Shown: positions 7,946 through 16,886, counted from the first letter of the stretch. The stretch: 64,000 nt of DNA from Aureivirga marina (GCF_015767265.1 NZ_JADPIB010000002.1:247786-311785); one strand, 5' to 3'. Notes: a model not told the origin generated them from the sequence alone. Program-made: numbers and translations.

Positions 7946-8728
7946 ATGTTTAAAAAGACAATCATCGGACTTGTAGGAATTGTTATCGTTTCTACAATCA
8001 TGGCATTTTCAAAACCTTATTGGGGACAAACGGGACATAGAACTGTTGGACAAATTGCAGAAGGATATTTGGATAAATCAACAAAAAAACGAATCAGTGA
8101 AATTTTAGACGGAGATGGTTTAGCTTTAGTTTCTACATTTAGTGATGAAATTAAATCAGATCCTAAATTTGATAAATACAAACCTTGGCATTACATAAAT
8201 TTCAGTGATAATGAAACGTATGAAGAAGCTGAAAAAAATCCAAAAGGTGATTTAGTTGTTGGAATTAATACGTGTATTGAAGTTTTAAAAGATAAAAATG
8301 CTTCGAAAAAAGACAAAGCTTTTCATTTAAAAATGTTAGTTCATTTAGTTGGAGATTTACACCAACCGTTACATGTTGGACATAAAGAAGATAGAGGTGG
8401 AAATGCAGTAAAAGTTGACTTCTTTTGGAAAAAGTCAAATTTACATAGAATCTGGGATTCAGGAATGATTGATCATTATCAAATGAGTTATACGGAATTA
8501 GCTTTAAACCAAGAAAAACTTTCTGATGAAGAAATTGAAAAAATTGAGTCTGGAAGATTAATTGACTGGGTTTATGAAAGCAAAGCTTTAGCAAATACTG
8601 TTTATAAATCAGCGAAAGAAGGAGAAAATTTAAAATACGAATATATGTATCATTATTTCCCAATCGTAAGATCACAATTACAAAAAGGTGGAATTCGTTT
8701 GGCGAAAATTTTAAATGAAACATTATAA
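7946..8728 (+). CDS. S1/P1 family nuclease
   Basis: Exported zinc-dependent single-strand nuclease/3'-nucleotidase family protein, 260 aa. A hydrophobic signal (about residues 4-22) precedes WGQTGHRTVGQIAEGYL. In P1-type enzymes the first mature residue is a Trp that binds zinc through its amino group, so cleavage just before W26 is expected. Other zinc ligands are visible in H31, the WHYINF block, LVGDLHQPLHVGH and the later HRIWDSGMIDH. The size is that of the fungal and bacterial enzymes. Likely use is scavenging phosphate or nucleosides from extracellular nucleic acid, which would suit the PafA phosphatase nearby (inference). Confidence 0.9.
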   Translation: MFKKTIIGLVGIVIVSTIMAFSKPYWGQTGHRTVGQIAEGYLDKSTKKRISEILDGDGLALVSTFSDEIKSDPKFDKYKPWHYINFSDNETYEEAEKNPKGDLVVGINTCIEVLKDKNASKKDKAFHLKMLVHLVGDLHQPLHVGHKEDRGGNAVKVDFFWKKSNLHRIWDSGMIDHYQMSYTELALNQEKLSDEEIEKIESGRLIDWVYESKALANTVYKSAKEGENLKYEYMYHYFPIVRSQLQKGGIRLAKILNETL

Positions 8729-8754
8729 AAAATTAATTTTCAAATAAATTAACG

Positions 8755-8784
8755 AAAAGAGTGATGTATAGTCACTCTTTTTTT
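8755..8784 (+). terminator. Terminator after the S1/P1 nuclease gene
   Basis: Stem AAAAGAGTGA / TCACTCTTTT with a 7-nt loop, then a T run. Confidence 0.8.
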
Positions 8785-8791
8785 ATTTTTG
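8784..8791 (+). promoter_or_regulatory. Candidate -7 box of the DUF4328 gene
   Basis: TATTTTTG, directly abutting the T tract of the preceding terminator and 22 bp before the ATG at 8813. No clear -33 element. Confidence 0.4.
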
Positions 8792-8812
8792 CGCTCAATC
8801 AACTAAAAAACT

Positions 8813-9604
8813 ATGAATAACAGAGTATTTACCCCAATTGAGCTCAAAAGTAATTCAAAAACTGCAAGACTTCTTATTCTTTCTTTTCTTGTTTTATTGA
8901 TTACTCAAATTTTACTAATTGTTGTTGCCTTTTTTGAAAGATTTGCAATTTACAGATTAATGGAGGATAAAGAGGTTTCAGACTTCGAACAAATATTTAT
9001 TGAAGAATCTGACATTTTATTTTCTATCTTCTTTGTTGCAGTGAATGTCTTTATTATTTTCCTTTTTTTCACATGGTTTTATAAAACATATAAAAACTTA
9101 AATTATCTACGAACAAAACCTCTGCAATATTCCTTTTCTTGGGCAATTTTAGGTTTTATAATTCCTTTAGTAAATTTATTTTATCCTTATAAAATTGCGA
9201 TAAAAATTGTAGAAGAATTTGATTTAAAATTAAAACTAATACAAAATAATTTTAAGGAAAATAAAAAATCTATTGAGATTATTGGGCTTTGGTGGCTTTT
9301 TTTCTGGATATCAAATATTACATCCAAAATCTCTGAAAGTTATTATGATAAATTAGAGCAATTCAGTGAATTTGAAGATTTTCTAAATTCTAATTCGATA
9401 GATTTGATTCATTATTTCCTTACTTTAATTAGTATTATTACAACTATTTTTATGGTTAAAAATATTTCAGAAAAAGAAACTTTATTAATTCAAAAACTAC
9501 CTGAAATAAATGCTCTTTTAAAAGCAGAACAAGAACCTAAATTGGAAACAGAAATTTTTCAAGAAAATGAAGAAGAAAAAACTCCAGAAATCATAGAATC
9601 TTAA
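8813..9604 (+). CDS. DUF4328 membrane protein
   Basis: A 263-aa protein with about five hydrophobic segments (near residues 20-42, 66-86, 108-124, 160-172 and 200-217). The conserved block TWFYKTYKNLNYLRTK (about 87-102) followed by FSWAILGFIIPLVNLFYPY is the signature of DUF4328. The C-terminal 35 residues are acidic (EEEKTPE). Function of the family is unknown. The gene is monocistronic, with a terminator on each side. Confidence 0.75.
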   Translation: MNNRVFTPIELKSNSKTARLLILSFLVLLITQILLIVVAFFERFAIYRLMEDKEVSDFEQIFIEESDILFSIFFVAVNVFIIFLFFTWFYKTYKNLNYLRTKPLQYSFSWAILGFIIPLVNLFYPYKIAIKIVEEFDLKLKLIQNNFKENKKSIEIIGLWWLFFWISNITSKISESYYDKLEQFSEFEDFLNSNSIDLIHYFLTLISIITTIFMVKNISEKETLLIQKLPEINALLKAEQEPKLETEIFQENEEEKTPEIIES

Positions 9605-9626
9605 TTAGATTAAAATATTTTACAAG

Positions 9627-9662
9627 AGCGATTCAAAAACAATTTGCGAATCGCTTTTTTTT
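9627..9662 (+). terminator. Terminator after the DUF4328 gene
   Basis: Stem AGCGATTC / GAATCGCT followed by eight T's. Confidence 0.8.
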
Positions 9663-9746
9663 AACAAAACATTAATAATTTCAACTTCAAATCTTTGTAA
9701 TTTGATTAGCCAAAATCGACTAACATTTAAATATAAAAACCAAATT

Positions 9747-10793
9747 ATGAAGATTAAATTTTTACCCCTTGTTGCAGCATTCATGTTCTTTGGTTCTGCA
9801 AAAACTTTCGCACAATTTGAATTCCCAGTAGAAGTTCCACAACAAAGTCAACTGGCATCAATTTCACAAACTGTTGGTGTTACAAATATTGAAGTTGATT
9901 ATAGTAGACCTTCTGTTCGAGGAAGAGAAATTTTTGGAAAATTAATTCCTTATGGAAAAGTATGGAGAGCTGGAGCAAATGCAAATACAACTATTACTTT
10001 TTCTACAGAAGTTTCAATTGATGGACAAACAATTCCTGCTGGAACATATGGATTTCATATCATTCCAAACAAAGGAAATTGGACAATTATTTTAAATAAA
10101 GAAAATGAAGCTTGGGGAAGTTATTTCTACAATCAAGAAGAAGACGTTTTACGATTTGAAGTTTCTCCAAAAGAAGTTGCAATGACAGAACAAGTTACTT
10201 TTGATTTCTCTGATGTTGAGAAAAATAGTGCTGTTTTAAATCTTTCTTGGGCAACATCTGAAATTTCATTTAAAATCAATGTTGATACAGATAAATTGAC
10301 AGTTGCTTCTCTTCAAAAACAATTAAATAGCAGACCTTGGTGGGGATGGACTGGTCCTTATAAAGCAGCACAATATTGTTTAGATAATAATGTGAATTTA
10401 GATCAAGCTTTAACTTGGGTGAATCGTTCTATTCAAAACCAAGAAAACTTTTCTAATACTTTATTAAAATCACAATTATTAGAAAAATTAGGAAAATCAA
10501 CAGAAGCAAAATCGGAAAAAGAAAAAGCTTTTTCTTTAGCAACTGTAAATGATTTAACTAGATATGCTTATTATGAGTTTTTAAAGAAAAACAATGACGA
10601 AGGAATTCGTGCCTTAAAACTTGGTGTAAAAAATAACCCTAAAAATGCAAATGCATATAGCGCTTTAGCTTGGGGATATACAAAAATTAATGATAACAAA
10701 AACGCTTTAAAGAATTATAAAAAAGCATTAAAATATACTTCATCTGAAGAGAAAACTAGAATTCAAAAAGCAATTGATAATTTAAAAAAATAA
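9747..10793 (+). CDS. Exported DUF2911 protein with C-terminal TPR helices
   Basis: A 348-aa exported protein. I place the start at the ATG at 9747, because it gives a clean signal peptide (MKIKFLPLVAAFMFFGSAKTFAQ); an in-frame ATG at 9702 would add 15 unlikely residues. Residues about 30-195 form a DUF2911 domain, with VEVDYSRPSVRGREIFG-like and PYGKVWRAGANANTTITFS signatures. The second half (about 215-345) is helical with tetratricopeptide-like pairs, the last being ANAYSALAWGYTKINDNKNA. DUF2911 proteins are common in Bacteroidota and their function is unknown. A terminator follows. Confidence 0.8.
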   Translation: MKIKFLPLVAAFMFFGSAKTFAQFEFPVEVPQQSQLASISQTVGVTNIEVDYSRPSVRGREIFGKLIPYGKVWRAGANANTTITFSTEVSIDGQTIPAGTYGFHIIPNKGNWTIILNKENEAWGSYFYNQEEDVLRFEVSPKEVAMTEQVTFDFSDVEKNSAVLNLSWATSEISFKINVDTDKLTVASLQKQLNSRPWWGWTGPYKAAQYCLDNNVNLDQALTWVNRSIQNQENFSNTLLKSQLLEKLGKSTEAKSEKEKAFSLATVNDLTRYAYYEFLKKNNDEGIRALKLGVKNNPKNANAYSALAWGYTKINDNKNALKNYKKALKYTSSEEKTRIQKAIDNLKK

Positions 10794-10827
10794 TAGAATC
10801 TAAAGATTTCTTTTAAAGCTATTATTT

Positions 10828-10871
10828 AAAAAAGTATTCTTGATAAATATCATTATTGGGAATACTTTTTT
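10828..10871 (+). terminator. Terminator after the DUF2911 gene
   Basis: Stem AAAAAAGTATTC / GAATACTTTTTT around a 20-nt loop. Confidence 0.7.
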
Positions 10872-10947
10872 GTTTTAAATTTAATATCTTTAATAAATAT
10901 ATTTATATAGAACGTTATTTCTCTATATAGATAGAATACTTTAGATT

Positions 10948-11280
10948 ATGCTTCGTAAAAAAAGACATATTTTAATCATTATGATTTCTTTGTACCTATC
11001 TTTTTCTTTTGTGGTACGTAATGATTTTTTGTCTTTTTATTTCTGCCAAGAAAACTGTAAAAATATTTTAGCTTCTGATTTTGATAATGAAGAAGATCAT
11101 GAAAAAATTCAAGAACTACTAACCTATAAATTTTCTTTTATACACCAACAAACCTCTAGTGCTTCATTTAAATACCTTTTAAAAAAAGTTTCTATTCAAA
11201 TTTATTTTGAAAAGAATTTTAAAATAGAAAAAGGATATTTTGAAGTGATTCCAAAACCGCCAGAGATTTTATTGAGCTAA
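10948..11280 (+). CDS. Small unknown protein upstream of sulP
   Basis: A 110-aa protein I do not recognise. A hydrophobic N-terminus (about residues 8-25) after a basic start (MLRKKRH) could be a signal or anchor. It then has a Cys pair FCQENC (residues 32-37), an acidic stretch DNEEDHE, and ends PKPPEILLS. It lies 79 bp before the SulP gene on the same strand with no terminator between, so the two may be co-transcribed. The Cys pair and His/acidic residues could bind a metal, but this is not shown. Confidence 0.55.
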   Translation: MLRKKRHILIIMISLYLSFSFVVRNDFLSFYFCQENCKNILASDFDNEEDHEKIQELLTYKFSFIHQQTSSASFKYLLKKVSIQIYFEKNFKIEKGYFEVIPKPPEILLS

Positions 11281-11359
11281 AAACTTTTTGAAATTCAAAC
11301 TACATTTTCGCATCTAGTTTGAATTAAAAATTATTTAATCATCATAAAATCGAAACACT

Positions 11360-13000
11360 ATGTTTACAAATATAAAAGGAAATTTATTCGGTGGAATAAC
11401 CGCCGGAATTGTAGCAATGCCACTTGCATTAGCTTTCGGTGAACAATCAGGTTTGGGTGCTCATGCAGGATTAATGGGTGCATTAATGATCGGTTTTTTT
11501 GCAGCAGTTTTCGGAGGAACTCCAACGCAAATTAGTGGACCAACTGCACCAATGACTTCTCTAGCAATTGTACTTATCGGACTTTTAAGTGCATATGAAG
11601 GTGGATTAATTTTGACTTTATTTACTTTTACCATTGCAGGATTAATTCAGATTGCAATGGGATTTTTAGGAATCGGAAAATATGTAAAATATATTCCTTA
11701 CCCTGCTCTTTCTGGATTTATGACTGCTATTGGTGTTTTAATTATTTTAGGACAAGTTTATCCAATGGTTGGTTTGGCTTCTCCAGCAGGAGCTGTAAAT
11801 CAGATTAAAGAAATGTCTACAGTTTTTACAAACATGAATGGTTATGAACTAATTCTAAGTATTGCAACTGTAGCAATTATCTATATTGTTCCAAGAATCA
11901 CAAAAGCAGTTCCAAGTACTTTAATCGCTTTAATTATTGTTACTGCTGCAAGTGCATTTGTTCCATTTAAAGAACATATTACATTTATTACTTCAATGCA
12001 ATCTGGAATTCCAACTCCAAAATTGATGGAAATTCCAAGCTTTACAAGTGAAACATTTGGAATTGTTTTAAAATATGGAGCAATGTTAGCGGCTTTAGGT
12101 GCAATTGATTCTTTATTAACTTCTGTGATTGCAGATAATATCACAAAAACTAAACATAACAGTAAAAAAGAACTTATCGGACAAGGAATTGGAAATACAA
12201 TTTCAGGAATTTTTGGAGGTTTACCAGGAGCCGGAGCAACAATTCGAACTGTTGTAAATATTAATTCTGGTGGAACAACAAAACTTTCAGGAATTATTCA
12301 TGCGATTGTTCTTTTATTGATTCTTTTAATTTTAGGACCTTATGTTTCTTTAATTCCAAAATCTGTTTTAGCAGGAATTTTACTAACTGTAGGAATTGGT
12401 GTCATTGATTACAAAGGTTTAAAACATTTATTTCATGTTCCAAGAGCTGAAGCATTTGTTTTAATCATTGTTTTAATTTTAGCAATTTTTATGGGACTTG
12501 TAGAAGCAATTGCTGCTGGAGTTGCACTTTCTTCATTGTTATTTATGATTCAATCAGAAGAAATTGGAGTTGCAAAAACAGAAGTTTCAAGCTTAAAAGA
12601 ATTTCGTCGAGAACAACCTTGGATGGATGAAAAAGATTTATTTAAAAATTTACCTGATGATTCTGTGTATGTCAAACATTTATATGGTTTTTTATTCTTT
12701 GGTATTACTTCAGAATTTCAAGAAATGGTTAAAAATCTTCCTGATATTAAAGTAGTTATTTTTAGATTTGAAAGAGTTCCATATATCGATCAATCTGGAT
12801 TATATGCTTTGGAAGATGCTGTTTTAGATTTAGAAAGAAGAGGAATTGAAGTTTATTTTACAGGTGTAAAAGGACAACCTTATGATATGTTAAAAGCTTT
12901 AAAAGTTGTTCCAGATTTAATTGGTGTTGGACACATTTTCGACAATATTGAAGAATGTGCAATTCACGTTTCGAATGTTTTGAATAAAGAAAAAAAATAA
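11360..13000 (+). CDS. SulP family anion transporter with STAS domain
   Basis: Inner-membrane secondary transporter of the SulP/SLC26 family, 546 aa. The membrane part (about residues 5-400) starts with the family's first-span motif (GITAGIVAMPLALAFG) and includes the QISGPTAPMTSL loop and GAGATIRTVVNINSGG. The C-terminal STAS domain (about 430-540) has IFRFERVPYIDQSGLYALED. Substrates in the family are sulfate, bicarbonate or dicarboxylates; no carbonic anhydrase gene adjoins it here, and the substrate stays open. A strong terminator follows at 13024. Confidence 0.88.
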   Translation: MFTNIKGNLFGGITAGIVAMPLALAFGEQSGLGAHAGLMGALMIGFFAAVFGGTPTQISGPTAPMTSLAIVLIGLLSAYEGGLILTLFTFTIAGLIQIAMGFLGIGKYVKYIPYPALSGFMTAIGVLIILGQVYPMVGLASPAGAVNQIKEMSTVFTNMNGYELILSIATVAIIYIVPRITKAVPSTLIALIIVTAASAFVPFKEHITFITSMQSGIPTPKLMEIPSFTSETFGIVLKYGAMLAALGAIDSLLTSVIADNITKTKHNSKKELIGQGIGNTISGIFGGLPGAGATIRTVVNINSGGTTKLSGIIHAIVLLLILLILGPYVSLIPKSVLAGILLTVGIGVIDYKGLKHLFHVPRAEAFVLIIVLILAIFMGLVEAIAAGVALSSLLFMIQSEEIGVAKTEVSSLKEFRREQPWMDEKDLFKNLPDDSVYVKHLYGFLFFGITSEFQEMVKNLPDIKVVIFRFERVPYIDQSGLYALEDAVLDLERRGIEVYFTGVKGQPYDMLKALKVVPDLIGVGHIFDNIEECAIHVSNVLNKEKK

Positions 13001-13023
13001 AATTCTTATATCAATAATTAATC

Positions 13024-13050
13024 AAAAAAGGCTGTTTTCACAGCCTTTTT
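13024..13050 (+). terminator. Terminator after sulP
   Basis: Stem AAAAAGGCTG / CAGCCTTTTT with loop TTTTCA. Confidence 0.85.
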
Positions 13051-13103
13051 CTATAGCTTACTGAAGTAAACTAAGGTGCATATTAAAACGTAATTTTGGT
13101 TCA

Positions 13104-13481
13104 CTATTTTTCATTTGTAGAATCGATATTTTTCTGTGCTTTTAAATCTAAAAAGATAATTCCAAGTCGAGCAATTAAGAAAATAACCAATCCAAAAGTT
13201 GGAGCAATTAAAGAAACTTTTAATCCGCCTGCCAAAATAGATGCAGAAACAGAACCTACTTTATCAATCTGATCAAAGGCAGAAATTAATCCTAGTAATT
13301 GCCCCAAGAATCCCCAAACAATCACAAATAATCCAAGTGATGCAATTAGACTTCGAAATTTTAAAGTTTGATTTTCGGGAGCCATAAAACTTTTAGCAAT
13401 TAAAACAATAATTAAAATTAGAATAATTAATGCTGGATACATAAAAATTGGCCCACCTACGTTTAATAAATTTAATATCAT
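13104..13481 (-). CDS. Small MotA/TolQ/ExbB-like proton channel protein
   Basis: A 125-aa membrane protein with three hydrophobic segments (about residues 12-30, 45-66 and 86-112). The last two, with SILAGGLKVSLIAPTFGLVIFL, match the conserved TM2-TM3 core of the MotA/TolQ/ExbB family. It is much shorter than typical ExbB (about 220-270 aa) because the cytoplasmic domain is missing. No ExbD/TolR-like gene is next to it; the gene stands alone between convergent sulP and the divergent histidine kinase gene. Whether it makes a working stator is unknown. Confidence 0.75.
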   Translation of the reverse strand: MILNLLNVGGPIFMYPALIILILIIVLIAKSFMAPENQTLKFRSLIASLGLFVIVWGFLGQLLGLISAFDQIDKVGSVSASILAGGLKVSLIAPTFGLVIFLIARLGIIFLDLKAQKNIDSTNEK

Positions 13482-13690
13482 GACTTTTCGTTTTTTTGAT
13501 TAATACTTCAAAGCTAGTTCTTGAAATCACACTTTTTCTTAAAATGCGATAAACAACCTTTTTTCTTAGTAAATTAACTTAAATTGGACTTTAAAACACA
13601 AAATCGTCGATTTTCGGTCATTTAACGAAATGAAATTGTATTTCATCGTAAAATTGCCTTTAGAAGCCGAAATTTCCCGAAATTTCCATA

Positions 13691-14755
13691 ATGAAATTAC
13701 TAACAAATACATATTATTCATCCATTTTAGGACATTTAATATTTTGGATTGCAGTTTATCTTTTTTTTGTCTATTTCTTTAGCTATAATGCTACAGATAC
13801 AAATTACATTGTTTGGTTTTCTGGCTTTTTATTACCAATAACAATGTTGACAACGTATTTTGTGATTTACTTTTTAATTCCTAAATATTTAATTCTAAAA
13901 AAGTATTTCAAATTTGCTCTTTATAGTTTTTATACAATAGTTATTTCTGCATATTTAATTATTTTAAGTATTTATTTTTCGCTTATTTTCCTTTCAAATT
14001 TGAATATTGGAACAATGCCTCCTATGAGTAAAAATTATTTTTTTATTCTGATTTTAGTCTATTTGATTGTTTTTATTGCTAGTACTTTAAAATTGTTTCA
14101 AATTCAATTTCAGACAACTTCTGCACATGAAAAATTGAAATCAGAAATGTTAGAAAAAAGTTTGTATTTCAAAGAACAAGAAATGAATTACTTAAAAAAG
14201 CAAATTCATCCTCATTTTATGTTTAATGCTTTAAATGTGATTTACGGTTTTGCTTTAAAACAAGATGTCAAAACACCTGAAATTATTTTAAAATTCTCTG
14301 ATTTATTAGATTATATTTTATATCATGTTGAACAAGAAAAAGTTTCGATTCAAAAGGAAATTCAACATATTGAAAATTATATTTATTTGGAGGAAATGCG
14401 ATTTCAAAACCAATTAGAAGTTCATTTCGATAAGGAAATTCAAAATTTAAATTATGAAATTCCACCAATGTTATTATTACCATTTATTGAAAATAGTTTT
14501 AAACATGGAAAGTTTATCAATGGTGTTTTAAATATTGATATTTTTCTTAAATTAAATAAAGACGAATTGTATTTTACAATTAAAAATAATCGAAACTTAG
14601 AAGAAGGTAATATTTCTGGAATTGGATTGAAAAATATTAAAAAAAGGTTGGAATTATTGTATCCAAATCAACATGAATTACAAATTGTAAAAGATGAAAA
14701 AACTTTTGAAATTTGTTTAATTTTAAATCCAAAATCAATTTATGAAAAAGCTTAA
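13691..14755 (+). CDS. LytS/YehU-type sensor histidine kinase
   Basis: A 354-aa sensor kinase. Four hydrophobic segments (about residues 10-32, 42-62, 74-102 and 117-138) carry no separate periplasmic sensor domain. The His_kinase domain (PF06580 type) begins at about 165 with QIHPHFMFNALN, phosphoacceptor probably H175. The N-box LPFIENSFKHG and the glycine box (SGIGLKNIKKRLELLYP) follow. The next gene overlaps it by 14 bp and codes for its LytTR partner. The signal is unknown. Confidence 0.88.
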   Translation: MKLLTNTYYSSILGHLIFWIAVYLFFVYFFSYNATDTNYIVWFSGFLLPITMLTTYFVIYFLIPKYLILKKYFKFALYSFYTIVISAYLIILSIYFSLIFLSNLNIGTMPPMSKNYFFILILVYLIVFIASTLKLFQIQFQTTSAHEKLKSEMLEKSLYFKEQEMNYLKKQIHPHFMFNALNVIYGFALKQDVKTPEIILKFSDLLDYILYHVEQEKVSIQKEIQHIENYIYLEEMRFQNQLEVHFDKEIQNLNYEIPPMLLLPFIENSFKHGKFINGVLNIDIFLKLNKDELYFTIKNNRNLEEGNISGIGLKNIKKRLELLYPNQHELQIVKDEKTFEICLILNPKSIYEKA

Positions 14756-15458
14756 TTGTATTATTGTTGACGACGAACCAATTGCAAGAGAAATTATTCA
14801 AACATATTTAGAAAAATTTCCTGAAATTCATTTGGTTGCTTCTTGCAATAGCGCGATGGAAGCATTTCCTTTTTTACAAAATAATTCAATTGATTTATTA
14901 TTTCTTGACATTCAAATGCCAGAAGTTACAGGTTTGTCTTTTGCTAAACTTTTAAAGGGAAACACTAAAATTATTTTCACAACTGCTTATCGAGAATACG
15001 CCGTGGATGGTTTTGATTTACAAGCTGTTGATTATCTTTTAAAACCAATTTCATTTGAACGATTTTTACAAGCAATTCAGAAGATTCAAAAGGAATTCTC
15101 AGAAAAAAAGACAATTCAAAAACCTACAGAAAACAATCAAAATATTTTAGAAAATTCCATTTTTATTCGAGTGGATAGAAAAATGCAAAAAATACTTTTA
15201 GATGATATTTTATTTATTGAAAGTTTAAGTGATTATATAAAAATTCATTGTACAAATCAGGTTTTAATTACAAGAGATACTATAAAAAATATTGAATCAA
15301 AACTTCCAAATCATCTTTTTTTAAAAGTACATCGTTCCTTTATTATTGCAATTTCAAAAATTGAATCTTATACAAAAGAATATTTGGAAATAAATAATAA
15401 AGCAATTCCAATAAGTAGAAATTACCGAAAAGATGTTTTAGAATTATTAGAAAGATGA
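14742..15458 (+). CDS. LytTR family response regulator
   Basis: A 238-aa two-component regulator. The receiver domain (residues 1-120) has the acidic pair D10/D11, phosphoacceptor D56 in FLDIQMP, T/S in TTAY and K102 in LLKPIS. The LytTR DNA-binding domain (about 138-236) includes IRVDRKMQKILLDDILFIES and KVHRSFIIAISKI. The overlap with the kinase gene makes a cognate pair nearly certain. LytTR proteins bind direct repeats; the target is not evident, although the two exported proteins just downstream are candidates. Confidence 0.9.
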   Translation: MKKLNCIIVDDEPIAREIIQTYLEKFPEIHLVASCNSAMEAFPFLQNNSIDLLFLDIQMPEVTGLSFAKLLKGNTKIIFTTAYREYAVDGFDLQAVDYLLKPISFERFLQAIQKIQKEFSEKKTIQKPTENNQNILENSIFIRVDRKMQKILLDDILFIESLSDYIKIHCTNQVLITRDTIKNIESKLPNHLFLKVHRSFIIAISKIESYTKEYLEINNKAIPISRNYRKDVLELLER

Positions 15459-15495
15459 ATATTATAATTAGCAATTAAAAAACTTTATATGGCTT

Positions 15496-15503
15496 TATTT
15501 TTG
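15496..15503 (+). promoter_or_regulatory. Candidate -7 box before the lipoprotein gene
   Basis: TATTTTTG, 33 bp before the ATG at 15537 and 37 bp after the stop of the response regulator gene. No clear -33 TTG. Confidence 0.35.
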
Positions 15504-15536
15504 ATATAATTTTCAAAAATTTAACTTTTAATAAAA

Positions 15537-16262
15537 ATGAAAATTGCAGAAAAAATTTGCTATTTACTATTATTATCAATAATAGCAACATCTTGTTATG
15601 CTCCTTTAGCTGTAAGCAAATTAGAACCTTTACCAAATCAAGAAAAAAAATGGCATCATGGGAAAGAAATCATAAAAAATGAACATAGTGATATTTCCGT
15701 TCAATGTATGTATTATAAAAGTGTGGAAAAGAATTTAATTTTCGAAGTGGAAATAACAAATAATACAGGAAAGTCAATCTTAATTGATCCAAATAAATTT
15801 TACTATACTTCTTATAAAAAAGATACTGTGATTTTAAATCAATTTGTACATGCTAAAGATCCAGAATTAGAAATTTTAAAAATTGATAAAAAACTATCTA
15901 AAAATCATGCAAATGAAAAAAATAGAGTAGTAAATGGTATTTTAAACACAACTCTCCAAGCTACAGTTCAAGGAATTGCCAATTCTGCAACTAAGGAAGA
16001 AACTGAGAAAAAATTAGACGAAAATGAAGAAGATTTAGAAGATGATAGAAAATATTATATGGAAAGGCATGCAACATTAAGCGATCAAAGATCTTACTGG
16101 GAAACTATGTTAATTCGAAAAACAGATTTACCTTCTGGATATACAATGCGAGGATATGTTATATTTACTAGAAATCATTTGGCAAATTTTTATGGATTAA
16201 ATCTAGCAATTGAAAAACATACTTTTGAATTTGATTACAAACAAATTTTAATTCAACCGTAG
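15537..16262 (+). CDS. Unknown lipoprotein
   Basis: A 241-aa protein I do not recognise. It has a lipoprotein signal with lipobox IATSC, so lipidation at C20 is likely. A beta-rich domain follows (for example SVQCMYYKSVEKNLIFEVEI, then NNTGKSILIDPNKFYY). A lysine/glutamate-rich helical section (about residues 108-175) is possibly a coiled coil, and a C-terminal strand region comes last. The NTGKSILIDPNKF segment resembles an immunoglobulin-like surface domain. It lies 78 bp after the response regulator gene. Confidence 0.6.
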   Translation: MKIAEKICYLLLLSIIATSCYAPLAVSKLEPLPNQEKKWHHGKEIIKNEHSDISVQCMYYKSVEKNLIFEVEITNNTGKSILIDPNKFYYTSYKKDTVILNQFVHAKDPELEILKIDKKLSKNHANEKNRVVNGILNTTLQATVQGIANSATKEETEKKLDENEEDLEDDRKYYMERHATLSDQRSYWETMLIRKTDLPSGYTMRGYVIFTRNHLANFYGLNLAIEKHTFEFDYKQILIQP

Positions 16263-16340
16263 TATTTTAACATTTATGTTAAAAAAGTTAATTATAATAC
16301 TATATTTACCAAAAATATCAATTTCAAATTCAAAATACTA

Positions 16341-16829
16341 ATGAAAAACATTAAACCTATTATTTTAAGTTTTGCTATTCTAATTGTGGGATTCGCTTTA
16401 ATGAGTAATATTAATAAATCAGAAAATTCAGTAAATAAAATAGAATACAAACAAATTACAGTTGTTGAGTCAATTGTTCCAATGGGATTAGGAAGATCTA
16501 GAATTATAGAACACCAACAAGCAACAGATTACTCTCCATTTACAACAAAAAGAACTTCGGATGGAAAACAAAAAAGTGATAAAAAGAGAAAAGATGCAAA
16601 AATTGATAATTTAGATGAAACTTTATTATTGAATTTTTATAGTGGAGTTGGAATTAATTTTCAAAATATCGCTTCAAATGATGCTTTAATTTCTTCAAAG
16701 ATTAATGAAATGGTTAGTCAAGGATGGGAAATTGCTTTTGTAAATAGCGGTGTAGAAAGTGATTCTGGTGATGAAGATGGAAAAGGAATTTTTATTACAA
16801 GATATATTTTCAAAAGAACAATAAACTAA
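16341..16829 (+). CDS. Unknown exported or membrane-anchored protein with DUF4177-like end
   Basis: A 162-aa protein with one N-terminal hydrophobic segment (about residues 5-22) followed by a polar region rich in Lys/Asp/Ser. The last 45 residues, with SSKINEMVSQGWEIAFVNSG and a final strand RYIFKR, follow the 'LN-x-x-x-x-x-GW-x-(hydrophobic)' pattern of DUF4177-like proteins such as the one at 6593-6760. Function unknown. It follows the lipoprotein gene by 78 bp and ends at a strong terminator, so the two may form one unit. Confidence 0.6.
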   Translation: MKNIKPIILSFAILIVGFALMSNINKSENSVNKIEYKQITVVESIVPMGLGRSRIIEHQQATDYSPFTTKRTSDGKQKSDKKRKDAKIDNLDETLLLNFYSGVGINFQNIASNDALISSKINEMVSQGWEIAFVNSGVESDSGDEDGKGIFITRYIFKRTIN

Positions 16830-16851
16830 TTTATAGTTTTAATAAAAATGA

Positions 16852-16886
16852 AAATCCAAAGATCTAAAATCTTTGGATTTTTTTTG
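16852..16886 (+). terminator. Terminator after the 162-aa protein gene
   Basis: Perfect 12-bp stem AAAATCCAAAGA / TCTTTGGATTTT with a 7-nt loop and T tract. Confidence 0.85.

Noticed and set aside
8265-8723. Long minus-strand frame (152 codons) inside the S1/P1 nuclease gene
   Set aside because: Antisense shadow of a well-recognised enzyme; the predicted protein is Leu/Phe/His-rich and has no recognisable domain.
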